64,000 nucleotides of DNA from an uncultured Methanomicrobiales archaeon (GTDB lineage Archaea > Halobacteriota > Methanomicrobia > Methanomicrobiales > Methanospirillaceae): positions 1-64,000 of the forward strand of contig CAIYHQ010000070.1 in NCBI GenBank assembly GCA_903926075.1, read 5' to 3'. The position numbers and the translations under genes were made by a program. Below the pieces are notes generated by a model. It was not told the origin of the DNA. It made no database searches and saw only the letters and a program-made list of their open reading frames with translations. How positions within the stretch are numbered: the first letter of the stretch is position 1; each line of letters begins with the position of its first letter. Below are positions 16,833 through 26,535 of this stretch, one piece after another.

Positions 16833-18320
16833 TTAGTGAATTCGGGAATCGATAAATACTTTATAACCACCGTCTTGCGGACCTAGAGGCTTAATAACAA
16901 TCCCTGTCTGCGACCCATGGCTGTTACTGCTGTTGGGCGTAGAAACTGGTGAAAATATCTGCGTGGTGAAAAAATCAGAACTGTCCCAGCTGCCTTTATA
17001 CCTTCCCTTTCCTTCTCCTATCTCGTTTTTTCCATCAGCTTCCACTAGTGAGAGTAATTTTGGTGCAGTACTCATGCTAAACTGGAAGTCTCCACCCTGG
17101 CCGGTTGTTGCGGCATTGATATGAAGGACCATGAGCCCGCTTTTATTAAAAGGACCGTGATTAAAAGGCCAGACCGGGTTTCCATATTCCAAGGGATAAT
17201 TCCCTTGCCCTGGCTTTATATACTGGACAAGGAAGTACTCCTGATACCCCCCGTTACATGCACCAGGCATAACAAGAACGGCATCAGGATAGTTACCGAG
17301 GGGTCTAATGACATATGTACTGCTTCCATTACAAAGAATAGTTGGTTTTATCCAATCAAGAAGGTATTTAGAGAAAGCATTGTGGTCCCCCCAGTTCTGA
17401 TCCATCATATCCCAGCCCCCAAGGCCACCGTATGGATTTTTATCACGAGTTTGATCGTAATAATCGGATAGGCCAAGCAGGTGGCCGGTTTCATGGATAT
17501 CAGTAATAGGCCTGTATATTTCGTCTGTATAATTGCCAGATATTTTATAGACCTCAGTAGTATAAGGAAGCCAGGAGAACGTCCTTACTGACTTTCCGCT
17601 TACTTTTGTAATTTCACCATAATCGAGAAAGGTGGCAGGCCACCAGAATAAGTTGTCAGGGTCCCTTGAACCTGTCCATTTTAGGTAAATGCAGTCTATA
17701 AATCCATCATTGTTATTGTCGTAGGCCGAAAAGTCTTCACCAAGTTTTGCGAAGTGATCAAGCACTTCTTTTACAAGGATTCGCTCACCGGAAGGAATCT
17801 GTTTGTAGTAATCCCGTGTGTGACTTGCGGTATACCATGGATAAACTTTTCCTGATATGTTCAAAGAACCATATGACGACCTATAATAATACCGGTTTAC
17901 ACTTTCATATGGAAACTGTGCAGGATCTCCCGGCCCAAAGAATTTATTATTGACATCGTTCGCGGTCTCGTTATCAGTATGTTTTTCAAGTGGGAAATCC
18001 ACAAGAAAAACCGGGACTTTTACCTCACCCTTTGAGGGGATACCTTTCCGGTACCGAAGAGGTGGCCCAAAATCACGAGGGAAAGTTGTTTCATTATTTA
18101 GAACCGGACCTGAATTTTTTACTCCTGGCGTTTGTGAATACAGCTGCGTTACAAATGTCACGGCTGGAACCGTTTGAAGAGAACCAGAACTGGCAGAATA
18201 ACTTAATGTGGAACCTTCTGCCATGGAAATAATAATGAGGCAAAATAATAGGATACATTGAATATTAACTAATTTATGCATTATCAGCCGGATTGATCTT
18301 AAATGAACTGATGCCTTCAT
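16833..18320 (-). CDS. Secreted M6-family metallopeptidase
   Basis: 495 residues. An internal Met near residue 14 begins a better signal peptide (MHKLVNIQCILLFCLIIIS), so the start may be about 40 bases downstream. The zinc motif is DIHETGHLLGLSDYYD (HExxH plus the downstream Asp typical of M6, the immune inhibitor A family). It follows YDNNNDGFIDCIYLKW, an Asp-rich calcium-like loop. M6 peptidases degrade extracellular proteins. The length is somewhat short for the family; the C-terminal adhesion domains of bacterial members are absent. Confidence 0.88.
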   Translation of the reverse strand: MKASVHLRSIRLIMHKLVNIQCILLFCLIIISMAEGSTLSYSASSGSLQTVPAVTFVTQLYSQTPGVKNSGPVLNNETTFPRDFGPPLRYRKGIPSKGEVKVPVFLVDFPLEKHTDNETANDVNNKFFGPGDPAQFPYESVNRYYYRSSYGSLNISGKVYPWYTASHTRDYYKQIPSGERILVKEVLDHFAKLGEDFSAYDNNNDGFIDCIYLKWTGSRDPDNLFWWPATFLDYGEITKVSGKSVRTFSWLPYTTEVYKISGNYTDEIYRPITDIHETGHLLGLSDYYDQTRDKNPYGGLGGWDMMDQNWGDHNAFSKYLLDWIKPTILCNGSSTYVIRPLGNYPDAVLVMPGACNGGYQEYFLVQYIKPGQGNYPLEYGNPVWPFNHGPFNKSGLMVLHINAATTGQGGDFQFSMSTAPKLLSLVEADGKNEIGEGKGRYKGSWDSSDFFTTQIFSPVSTPNSSNSHGSQTGIVIKPLGPQDGGYKVFIDSRIH

Positions 18321-18430
18321 AAACCGTCAATCATTCCTGCAATTATTATTCTATTGACAGGGTTTTTTTTCTATTAGTAAGTATATACTCTCTTACAAGT
18401 CAATACCGTTTCTTATGGAGTTTCCAAAAA

Positions 18431-19444
18431 ATGACAGATATCACTTCTCTATTAACAATGACTTCACCTGGAATATGTCTATACTCTGATGGGAACGAAA
18501 TATTATTTGCAGATGAAAATTTTCTTCTGATTTTCGGATACATGGACCTCCCTAAAAAACCAGAATTTCTTACTGATATTTTAGATGAGGATGTAGTAAA
18601 ACAGATTCACGACTCTTTTTTTAATTCTACCACCTCTCATAATACTCCTGTTGTTATTCCTGTTAAGCTGGATGAATTACGGTATAGAGATGTATTTCTT
18701 CTCGGAATTAGAGAGAGTTCAGATGATAAAAAAGTTCTTCTGCTCGCGATTTCCGGAAGCGAATTAAAGTTTCGGGATGAAGCAAAGGAAAAAGCACTAT
18801 CCGTTCTTCACACATTTCAGGGTATAGCACGTCACGGAATATTAAACAGCCTTACCGGAGTTTTTCTTATTTTATCTCTTCTTGAAGATGAATCTGAATC
18901 TATATCTGAATCGCATTATATCGATGACTTCCATAAATTACTTGATCAAATTAAAAACATTAGTGAATACTCCAGAATTTATAAAAACCTGGGTCTGGGT
19001 GGGCCTGTCTGGTATAATGTCACCAGGGTCCATAGCGAAATAAGCAGGATGAGCCGGTTGGAATGCACCTACCCTGAAAACTCCTGCGACAGTCTTGAAA
19101 TTCTGGCAGACGCCTGTTTTAAAGAGGCACTTGATGTTGTATTCCAGATATTAAAGGAAACAAGCGATGACGTAGAGAGATCTGTAGTTATCAGGGCGGC
19201 TGAAGTTCATTTAGTTCTTACCATATCATATGAATGTGAAGGGGAGGGTATTTCTGAAAATGATAAAGAAGCTATCTTTACACAGAATTATTATGGGAAA
19301 TCCGACCTCGCGCTCTTTTTTACACGCCAGGTATTCAATATAACCGGTATATCAATAATTGAAAACGGAACAGAGGGGATAGGAACGCGGTTTTTAGTAA
19401 AAGTTCCTGAGAAGTGCTTTAGAAGAAAGATAGCGACTGATTAA
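18431..19444 (+). CDS. Histidine kinase-like sensor with degenerate ATPase region
   Basis: 337 residues. The first 115 form a PAS-like domain. Residues 125-185 carry a dimerisation helix pair with IARHGILNSLTGV, His 135 standing where the methanogen TRHDI-type H-box lies. The ATPase part is eroded: the N-box Asn is not found in the helix FKEALDVVFQILKETSDDV, the D-box reads YECEGEGISE, and only the final G-T-R-F-x-V-K-V-P strand is well kept. It may bind a partner instead of phosphorylating. It converges with a response-regulator gene with a four-base overlap of the ends. Confidence 0.7.
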   Translation: MTDITSLLTMTSPGICLYSDGNEILFADENFLLIFGYMDLPKKPEFLTDILDEDVVKQIHDSFFNSTTSHNTPVVIPVKLDELRYRDVFLLGIRESSDDKKVLLLAISGSELKFRDEAKEKALSVLHTFQGIARHGILNSLTGVFLILSLLEDESESISESHYIDDFHKLLDQIKNISEYSRIYKNLGLGGPVWYNVTRVHSEISRMSRLECTYPENSCDSLEILADACFKEALDVVFQILKETSDDVERSVVIRAAEVHLVLTISYECEGEGISENDKEAIFTQNYYGKSDLALFFTRQVFNITGISIIENGTEGIGTRFLVKVPEKCFRRKIATD

Positions 19445-20241
19445 TAAGATCTTTTTACTTCTCCACGAAACATCTGCCGCAACTGCAAAAAAAAGCATAT
19501 AGTTTCGCCTTTTCGGTTAGAAACCGGGTAAATATGAACTGTTGCCATCCTCTGAGTACCACTTGCGGTTTCAAGGGTCATCAAGCGCTCTTTTTCAAGG
19601 ATTAAAAGCAGGTCATCAAAGGATTCCTTGCTTTCCCAGTCCTTTAACTGTACTACCTGTTTCAAAGGTTTCATAAAAGCTTCTTTTTGGTGTGTATCAA
19701 GCAGATGTTCTGCAAATGGGTTCATAAAAATAATTCTGCCTTTAATGTCTGTTATTAGAAATCCATCCTTTGAAGTGACAAATTGCCTGATGGCTTTTTT
19801 TGTAAGGCCTTTGGAAGAACCGTCCTCATTATATGCATTTGCTTCATAGGAGTTCATTGCTATTTCTATCGTGCTATATAGTTCATTATCTGTGAATGGC
19901 TTGATTAGGTATCCGAAAGGTTCTGCAATTTTTGCCCTTTCAATGACCTCATGATCTTTTTGAGCTGTAACAAACACTACCGGGCGGTTAAAAACATGAA
20001 AAATGTACTTTGCAGCTTCAATCCCGTCTATTACACCCTCAAGACCAATGTCCATGAGTACGATGTCAGGAAGGTTTTCAATGACCTGGGTGAGGGCCGC
20101 TTCTCCATTTGTTGCTGTACCGACAACGCGGTAACCAAGTTGTTTAAGAATTTTGACAAAAAGCATTGAGAGAATTGCATCGTCCTCTACAACGAGGACA
20201 AAGCGTTTCTCACTCTCACGTGTTCTGTCAATCTCAACCAT
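19441..20241 (-). CDS. Response regulator, REC-PAS
   Basis: 266 residues. An N-terminal receiver domain (about 10-130) has the acidic pair EDD, phospho-acceptor Asp in IVLMDIGLEG, the Thr of VFVTAQ and the Lys of YLIKPF. A PAS domain follows (about 145-260: FVTSKDGFLITDIKGRIIFMNPFAEHLL). No DNA-binding or enzymatic output is present, so it probably acts through protein contacts in a phosphorelay. Converges on a kinase-like gene. Typical of methanogen signalling proteins. Confidence 0.88.
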   Translation of the reverse strand: MVEIDRTRESEKRFVLVVEDDAILSMLFVKILKQLGYRVVGTATNGEAALTQVIENLPDIVLMDIGLEGVIDGIEAAKYIFHVFNRPVVFVTAQKDHEVIERAKIAEPFGYLIKPFTDNELYSTIEIAMNSYEANAYNEDGSSKGLTKKAIRQFVTSKDGFLITDIKGRIIFMNPFAEHLLDTHQKEAFMKPLKQVVQLKDWESKESFDDLLLILEKERLMTLETASGTQRMATVHIYPVSNRKGETICFFLQLRQMFRGEVKRSY

Positions 20242-20416
20242 TATTTTCCTTTAATAAATGATCCGTTTGAACTTCCTGTACATGTTTATATATGATCCGC
20301 TACTTTTCTATTTTTTGTAAAGGAAGAGTGGAAATTATAAATTTGTATCGGTTTTATGGTAGTCCTGAAATTAATTAGAATGATTTTTAACATCAGTAAA
20401 GAATATAAAGATTATC

Positions 20417-22066
20417 ATGATGGAAAGCCGGGAGCTCTATTGTTCATATGGTGCTTGGTATCAAAACAGAATTATAAGAGCTTTGATCAGGCTTATTCCC
20501 TCTATTCATGAGGCAAAAGACCCGGAAGGGGTTCATAAGATGCGGGTTGCGACCCGGCGTCTAAGGGCCGCCCTCCCCCTCTTCCGTTCGTGTATGCGAA
20601 AAAAGGATTATAAGAGATGGATCTCCGAGATAAAAAGAGTAACTACTGCACTCGGAAGGGCCAGGGACCTTGATGTCCAGATTGAATTTCTGACAGATTT
20701 TAGGGATTCAATGTTAGAAAATCATGATATACCTGATTTCGGAACAGGAATTAATGCCCTAATCACTTCTCTATCAGAGGAGAGATCAATGATCCAGCCT
20801 ATTCTTGATTCGGCTGTTGAACGTATTGTAAAAAAAGAGGTTATACAGGAGATAAAATCATACTTGCGTCGGTACAGCGGCTTATGGTCGACATGTTCAG
20901 CAAATGACGCAGTGAGGGAAGTTATTGATAAAGGTTCACAATTCATCTTCGAAACAGTTGATATCCTGAAAAAAAAGAGTGATGCAATATATGACCCTCT
21001 TGATATATCAGGACATCACCAGATGAGGATAGCTGCAAAAAAACTTAGATATACGCTTGAAGCGTTCCAGGTAATCCTCCCTCTTCAAGTTAAGGAGATA
21101 GAAAAAGGAGTAAAAAAACTTCAGGATCTCCTTGGAGAAGTCCATGACTGCGATGTATGGATTAATGACCTGCCGGTGTTCATAACAGATCAGGTTGATC
21201 AATACTGGAAAGAGGCAGGAGAGTGGGAAAAAATAAAAAGGGATATTAATTATCTTATTGCAAATCGAAAAGAGAAGCGCCAGGAGCTTTATACTGGAGC
21301 CAGAAATCTCTGGAGTTCTTTTCTCTGTCAGCAGATTGATGAAAGGCTGCCCAACCTGATTGCAGACATGTTCAATGAGACTTCTGATGCGTGTGTGAGG
21401 GATCTTTATCAGGAAAAGAGTACACCTGTTACTGTAGCGCTAATAAGTGACATACATGCAAACCTGAAAGCGTTAAACAGGGTAATGGCTGATATTAAGG
21501 CAAACAGAGCTGATTTTATTCTTAATGCCGGTGATGCCGCGGGTTTTGGTGAAGATCCCGAATCTGTTATTAAGATACTAGAAAAAGGGAATGTAATTGG
21601 TGTCAGAGGTAATTCAGATGACAAAATACTATCAGTTAAGGAACATAGTGATAATCCGGTAGATACACCTGATGCAGATGTGAGGGGCCCTTACTGGACC
21701 TGCAGGGTGTTAAAGAAGCCGCAATTTCAATATTTACAGAGTCTTCCCCAATTACTTATTCTTAATGCAGGGATGTTTACAATACTGCTTACTCATAAAA
21801 TTGATAAAAATAACATGCAGAACTATCTGGCCTCTTTACCCGAAAAGATGGGTCCTGTCTCAAGAGATATTTATAAAGCTCCGGATATTATCGTTTCAGG
21901 ACATACACATATCCAGAAGAAGTTGCAAATAGATTCTCTTACCCTTATTAACCCAGGCAGTGTTGGTAATAGTAAAGACGGTCTCGCATATTATGCACTG
22001 CTTTATCTAACTGATGAAGGGTTTACTGTCGAGATGAAAACAGTGGATTATACAGATTCGGTGTAG
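20417..22066 (+). CDS. CHAD domain fused to calcineurin-like phosphoesterase
   Basis: 549 residues. Residues 1-310 are a CHAD domain: helices with conserved basic residues, EGVHKMRVATRRLRAALPLF and HHQMRIAAKKLRYTLEAFQ, which bind polyphosphate in studied members. Residues 333-545 are a YfcE/MJ0936-type metallophosphoesterase: VALISDIHAN, LNAGDAAGFG, RGNSDDK, LLTHKI, VSGHTHIQKK and INPGSVG, with every metal ligand in place. The two domains usually sit in separate proteins. The natural reading is a phosphodiesterase brought to polyphosphate or a polyphosphate-rich body; the substrate is not known. The gene stands alone between divergent and convergent neighbours. Confidence 0.88.
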   Translation: MMESRELYCSYGAWYQNRIIRALIRLIPSIHEAKDPEGVHKMRVATRRLRAALPLFRSCMRKKDYKRWISEIKRVTTALGRARDLDVQIEFLTDFRDSMLENHDIPDFGTGINALITSLSEERSMIQPILDSAVERIVKKEVIQEIKSYLRRYSGLWSTCSANDAVREVIDKGSQFIFETVDILKKKSDAIYDPLDISGHHQMRIAAKKLRYTLEAFQVILPLQVKEIEKGVKKLQDLLGEVHDCDVWINDLPVFITDQVDQYWKEAGEWEKIKRDINYLIANRKEKRQELYTGARNLWSSFLCQQIDERLPNLIADMFNETSDACVRDLYQEKSTPVTVALISDIHANLKALNRVMADIKANRADFILNAGDAAGFGEDPESVIKILEKGNVIGVRGNSDDKILSVKEHSDNPVDTPDADVRGPYWTCRVLKKPQFQYLQSLPQLLILNAGMFTILLTHKIDKNNMQNYLASLPEKMGPVSRDIYKAPDIIVSGHTHIQKKLQIDSLTLINPGSVGNSKDGLAYYALLYLTDEGFTVEMKTVDYTDSV

Positions 22067-22121
22067 TACTGCTTACAAATACCTATTAAATACATGTTTT
22101 TTTGTAAGTTATCATCACTGT

Positions 22122-22601
22122 CTACTTATGGTATGGGTGATTCGCAATATATGAAAATCCCCTGTAGAGTTGTTCAAGAAGGATAAGCCTTGCAAGGGGA
22201 TGGGGGAATGTCAGGGTTGAGAGCGAGATCCTGCTGTCTGCACCACTAAGAATCCTGCCCGAAAGTCCGAACGGTCCTCCAATAAGGAATACAACTTTGC
22301 TCTCACCTTTCAGGCTTAATCTCGATATCTCATCTGAAAAACCTAAGCTTGAATGAAGTGTTCCGTCTCTGTCAAGAGCTATCGTGTATGAACCTGGCGG
22401 GACCTCTTTACTTAACCTTACACCCTCTTTATCACAAATTCGGGCCAACTCATCAGGAGAAGGCTCTTTTTGCAAGGTTTCTGCCTGGACCTCTATTATG
22501 GCCATATCAGTATATCGTTTCAGCCAGAGCTGGTATTGAGAGATGCCCTGATATATCCAGTCCTCTTTTATCTTTCCGACTGCGATAATAAAAAGTTTCA
22601 T
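22122..22601 (-). CDS. rlmH: 23S rRNA (pseudouridine1915-N3)-methyltransferase RlmH
   Basis: 159 residues, the normal family length. SPOUT-fold features: KLFIIAVGKIKEDW at the start, LIGGPFGLSG for S-adenosylmethionine binding, and the invariant C-terminal end ANHPYHK. Methylates the ribosome at helix 69 after assembly. It follows the DedA gene by 26 bases on the same strand, so the two are likely co-transcribed. Confidence 0.93.
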   Translation of the reverse strand: MKLFIIAVGKIKEDWIYQGISQYQLWLKRYTDMAIIEVQAETLQKEPSPDELARICDKEGVRLSKEVPPGSYTIALDRDGTLHSSLGFSDEISRLSLKGESKVVFLIGGPFGLSGRILSGADSRISLSTLTFPHPLARLILLEQLYRGFSYIANHPYHK

Positions 22602-22627
22602 CTGAAAGGTTCCTGAATCAGAGCCCC

Positions 22628-23290
22628 TTATTCTGCACTCTTATCTCTCTTCTCCAGGAAAAGGATCTGGACTAAACGGTGAATGATCATGGCAACTGCG
22701 AATAGGGAGAGACCTAGTACGAGCCACATGATAATCCCGAAGTTATCTTTGACTACAGGTATTGAGCCGATATAATAACCTCCTAGCACAAAAACGAGAG
22801 ACCACAGGATACCTCCGATTATACTGTACGCAAGGAAAGTCCGGTAACGCATATCTCCAACTCCCGCAAGAAATGGAGCGAATGTCCTTATATAAGGGAT
22901 AAATCTAGCAATAATAATAGTGAGCCAGCCATATTTCTTAAAATATTCTCCAGTATAATTAAGCCATTCACGCTTGATGAAACGCGGATAACGCTCAACT
23001 ACTTTATCGCTGCCGAAAAGAGACCCTATAAAGTAGTTCAGTGTGTCCCCTGCAATTGATGCAACTGAAAAGATTATAACGAGAAGACGTACATCCAGAA
23101 CTCCGCTTGCGGCAAGTGCCCCTGAAACAAATAGAAGAGAGTCACCAGGAAGGAAAGGAGTCACCACAAATCCGGTCTCAATAAAAATTATTGAGAAAAG
23201 AATGAGATAAATAAGGGGCCCGAATTCTAATGTGAATATTGTAAGATTTTGATCTAAATGGAGGAATAGGTTCAGAAAGTTTAAAATCAT
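22628..23290 (-). CDS. DedA-family membrane protein
   Basis: 220 residues with five or six membrane helices. Family signatures: FIETGFVVTPFLPGDSLLF near residue 40, GDTLNYFIGSLFG, and ARFIPYIRTFAPFLAGVGDM with the conserved basic/Pro residues. DedA proteins help move phospholipid head groups or maintain the proton gradient; the archaeal role is undetermined. Upstream of rlmH in a probable two-gene unit. Confidence 0.92.
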   Translation of the reverse strand: MILNFLNLFLHLDQNLTIFTLEFGPLIYLILFSIIFIETGFVVTPFLPGDSLLFVSGALAASGVLDVRLLVIIFSVASIAGDTLNYFIGSLFGSDKVVERYPRFIKREWLNYTGEYFKKYGWLTIIIARFIPYIRTFAPFLAGVGDMRYRTFLAYSIIGGILWSLVFVLGGYYIGSIPVVKDNFGIIMWLVLGLSLFAVAMIIHRLVQILFLEKRDKSAE

Positions 23291-23413
23291 TATAGTAGTT
23301 CTCGTAGAATAGATTTCTATCAGGAAACTATAATGGTTCTTAAAAGTGCCATGGCGGGTGAAGGAAAATTTAAGAGGATAATACTTTTCAGATGAAAAGG
23401 TACTATCTAGTGT

Positions 23414-25519
23414 ATGAGGGACCGTTTCATTACCGAACCTGAAGGTTATAAACTTCTGTTGAAATATGGCATACCACTACCAGAATATCGTTTTGTTTCT
23501 AATGAAGAGATGGCAGTCGAAGCGGGCAGGGAGATAGGCAGGGAACTTGTCCTTAAGATTGTTTCAAAGGATATCATACATAAAAGCGATGCAGGTGGAG
23601 TCCTATTCTCTTCCCATTCTGAACCTGATGTTAGAGCGGCTTACAGGAACCTCATTGAAAAAATACGGATAAATCGTCCTGATGCCGCAATTGAAGGCGT
23701 CCTTGTCGTGGAAAAGGTTAGGTCAGGACTTGAAATTCTCGTTGGGGGAAAGACAGACCCCACTTTCGGGAAAGTCCTTACAATCGGAGCAGGAGGGACA
23801 ATGGTTGAGTTCCTGAATGATATTGAACTCCACACTATCCCGGTAACTGGTGAAGAGATAATCAGGATGATTGAAAACCTGAAGATTAATTCAATTATAA
23901 AAGGTTATCGAGGGAGTGCACCACTGGATGTGAATGCCCTTGTGAGATTTATCGCATCTTCCGCTGATCTTTTTATAAATGAGGTGGAAATTAGTGAGTT
24001 TGATTTTAACCCTGTATTTTTGTATGAAAACGGTGGTGTAGTGGTTGATGTCAGGCTTATTAACGGTGAGAGCCAGGAAAGAAATGTTCATACAGTGAAT
24101 GCACCCCTATCTGCCTCTCTTTTTGCACCCAGAACAATCGCAGTTATCGGGGCATCTTCTGACCCGAGAAAAGTAGGATATGCTGTATTTCGAAATCTTC
24201 TTTCATTTGGAGGGCTGGTTTATCCGATAAACTCAAAGCGGGACGAAGTCCTTGGGAAGAAGGCATGGCACTCGCTCGGAGACATCCCCGGACCTGTCGA
24301 TCTCGCTCTTATTACAACTCCTGCAAACAGTGTCCCCAAGATAATCAGTGAATGCGCAGAGAAGGGAGTCCCCCTGATAGCAGTTATCTCATCAGGTTTC
24401 CGTGAGTCGGGAAAGGATGGGGAAGAGCTTGAAAAAGAGGTAATCAATCTTGTAAAACTGCATAAACTTCACCTTATAGGCCCTAACTGTCTTGGGGTCA
24501 TGGTCCCACCTCTCGGAATCAATGCAACTTTTGACCCCATGAGTCCAAAGCCAGGGAGTATAGCTTTTGTGTCACAGAGTGGCGCAATAATCACGACAAT
24601 GGTTGACCTGAGTGTGGCTGAAGGGATAGGGTTCTCTTCAGTTATTAGTGTGGGAAATCAGGCGGATCTTGGTTTTGAAGATTACCTGGCAATGCTTGAG
24701 TCTGATCCAGCGACAAAGTCAATTGTTCTGTATATCGAAGAGGTCAGAAACGGGCCTGCATTCCTTGAAATAATGCAGAGGGTGACAAAGACAAAACCTG
24801 TAATTGCCATTAAAGCGGGTTCCAGCGAGATGGGCAGGAGTGCTGCCTCATCACATACAGGTTCACTTGCCGGAGATGCAAGAGTCTATGAGGCTGTATT
24901 TCGTCAATGCAACGTCTTTTCAGCGCATTCACTGAGAGACGCATTTCTCATGGCAGACTTACTCGCAGAGGAGGGTTATCCTAAGGGAAACAGGGCGGTC
25001 GTAATCAGCAGTGCAGGTGGATTTACTGTACTTGCTTCAGATTATGCCGAACATTATGGTATCTCACTTATTGAATTCCCAAATCAACTTCTGAAGGAAC
25101 TTGACCTTTTACTTCCAAACCAATGGAGCCATAAAAATCCGATGGATATAATAGGTGACGCGGGACCTGACAGGTTTGCCGTTGTATTTGACCTGATGCT
25201 TGCAAATGAAGACCTTTGGGACATTGCATTCGTTATTGCCGTTCCTTCAGCTGTTTCCGAACCTTCACACCTTGCTCATGAGATTGTCAGGTTCAGGCGT
25301 AACACAAAAAATATTGTAATTGGTTGTATGCTTGGCGGAGACAGCATGAGGGCCGGTCTCAGGGTCCTGCATGAGAAGAATATTCCCAATTTCAGTGAGA
25401 CACAAGACGCATTCCGTACTGTCGGGATGATCCTTGGCATGAGAAAAAAAGAGAAGGTTTTAGACCTCTACAATGTTGTAACGCCAGCAGAAGAAACCTC
25501 CCACAGGTTCACGTATTGA
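23414..25519 (+). CDS. Acyl-CoA synthetase, ADP-forming (beta-alpha fusion)
   Basis: 701 residues. Residues 1-215 are the ATP-grasp (beta) part: GRELVLKIVSKDIIHKSDAGGV, GGKTDPTFGKVLTIGAGG, FDFNPVFLY. From about 228 comes a CoA-binding domain (VIGASSDPRKVGYAVFRNL) and the succinyl-CoA-ligase-like part (GPNCLGVM, VSQSGAIITTM, KAGSSEMGRSAASSHTGSLAGD), in which the SHTG His is the phosphorylated residue. It interconverts acetate (or another acid), CoA and ATP with an acyl-CoA, ADP and phosphate. The order beta then alpha is one of the known arrangements. Its 3' end overlaps the convergent cheW gene by 60 bases. Confidence 0.92.
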   Translation: MRDRFITEPEGYKLLLKYGIPLPEYRFVSNEEMAVEAGREIGRELVLKIVSKDIIHKSDAGGVLFSSHSEPDVRAAYRNLIEKIRINRPDAAIEGVLVVEKVRSGLEILVGGKTDPTFGKVLTIGAGGTMVEFLNDIELHTIPVTGEEIIRMIENLKINSIIKGYRGSAPLDVNALVRFIASSADLFINEVEISEFDFNPVFLYENGGVVVDVRLINGESQERNVHTVNAPLSASLFAPRTIAVIGASSDPRKVGYAVFRNLLSFGGLVYPINSKRDEVLGKKAWHSLGDIPGPVDLALITTPANSVPKIISECAEKGVPLIAVISSGFRESGKDGEELEKEVINLVKLHKLHLIGPNCLGVMVPPLGINATFDPMSPKPGSIAFVSQSGAIITTMVDLSVAEGIGFSSVISVGNQADLGFEDYLAMLESDPATKSIVLYIEEVRNGPAFLEIMQRVTKTKPVIAIKAGSSEMGRSAASSHTGSLAGDARVYEAVFRQCNVFSAHSLRDAFLMADLLAEEGYPKGNRAVVISSAGGFTVLASDYAEHYGISLIEFPNQLLKELDLLLPNQWSHKNPMDIIGDAGPDRFAVVFDLMLANEDLWDIAFVIAVPSAVSEPSHLAHEIVRFRRNTKNIVIGCMLGGDSMRAGLRVLHEKNIPNFSETQDAFRTVGMILGMRKKEKVLDLYNVVTPAEETSHRFTY

Positions 25520-25975
25520 ACCCCGAACAAGGGTAGAGAGAATTTTATCGACATTTAGAAGAATTCTATTATCCTCCTTTTCTTCTTTCTCCTGACTTTT
25601 CCGTTTTATGACCCCCTTCATATAATCTCCAAGGTTTGCTCCGATATTCATTTTTATAGGTTCAATTAGTGACTCTTCTATATTCACAACATCCGATACC
25701 ATATCAGCTGTAAATGCATATCTGGCATTTTTCGAGACATTTTTATCAAGGAGGACTATTCTCCTGTTATCATTATTCTCAATTGAAGAACGGAATTCAA
25801 GGAGGTTATGAAGGTCGATAAGTGTTACAAATTCATCCTTATAACACATATATCCAGGGATGTAAGGGGGTGAGTTGTAGACCGGCTGAACCTGTGTAAT
25901 TCTTAATATCTTCTGCACAATACCAGCTTCAACAAAGAAGTGGTGCTCCCCAAGGAGAATTTCTACAAGGAACAA
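25460..25975 (-). CDS. CheW-type adaptor protein
   Basis: 171 residues. A single CheW fold: FLVEILLGEHHFFVEAGIVQKIL, YNSPPYIPGYMCYKDEFVTLIDLHNLLEF, and the central VLLDKN...YAFTADMVSDVVNIEE. CheW links chemoreceptors to the CheA kinase. It follows a second cheW by 11 bases and a receptor gene further upstream, forming one leftward unit. Its C-terminal 20 codons lie antisense to the end of the acyl-CoA synthetase gene. Confidence 0.85.
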   Translation of the reverse strand: MFLVEILLGEHHFFVEAGIVQKILRITQVQPVYNSPPYIPGYMCYKDEFVTLIDLHNLLEFRSSIENNDNRRIVLLDKNVSKNARYAFTADMVSDVVNIEESLIEPIKMNIGANLGDYMKGVIKRKSQEKEEKEDNRILLNVDKILSTLVRGSIREPVGGFFCWRYNIVEV

Positions 25976-25986
25976 CTGTTATGACC

Positions 25987-26472
25987 TCATTCCTGGACCA
26001 CTCTCTTCATGATCTTCTCAATATCAAGCCATATTATTATTTTGTTCTCATCAATCCCTTCCTTTCGCCGGTCAGCCTTGTCCAGAGATATTTTAATAAA
26101 ACCTTTCACATATTCTGCCATTGATGAATCAGTATTTTCATCAACGTTTTCGATATTCGCTGCATCAACCCGGATAACACTGTGAATTTTATCAACAATC
26201 ATTCCGGCATGGACTCCATTTGTCGCGTCCGGCATGAAGACAATGATTTTCTGACTTTTTATATATTCCCCTCCTTTCAGTGAGAGCATTTCACGGAGGT
26301 CGATAATTTTTGTTATCTCACCTCTCAGGTTAATTATACCTGCAAGGTGGGATTGAGTGTGAGGGACCGGGGTTATCGGCATCATCCGTACTATTTCACG
26401 TGTAAGATGGATATCCACCGCATAGCTTTGGCCGCTTATCTCAAACTCCACAACATCGTAAGTACCTTCCAT
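25987..26472 (-). CDS. cheW: CheW-type adaptor protein
   Basis: 161 residues and the more canonical of the pair: VEFEISGQSYAVDIHLTREIVRMMPITPVPHTQSHLAGIINLRGEITKIIDLREML, then IVFMPDATNGVHAGMIVDKIHSVIRV. These match CheW signal-coupling strands. It lies 63 bases after the receptor gene at 26.5-28.6 kb on the same strand. The CheA, CheY and methylation enzymes are not in the window. Confidence 0.9.
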   Translation of the reverse strand: MEGTYDVVEFEISGQSYAVDIHLTREIVRMMPITPVPHTQSHLAGIINLRGEITKIIDLREMLSLKGGEYIKSQKIIVFMPDATNGVHAGMIVDKIHSVIRVDAANIENVDENTDSSMAEYVKGFIKISLDKADRRKEGIDENKIIIWLDIEKIMKRVVQE

Positions 26473-26535
26473 TTTTTCACCTCAAAATGAGACGGATTTT
26501 TTTTGTTATTTTTATCATTATCCTTCTCTCCAGCT

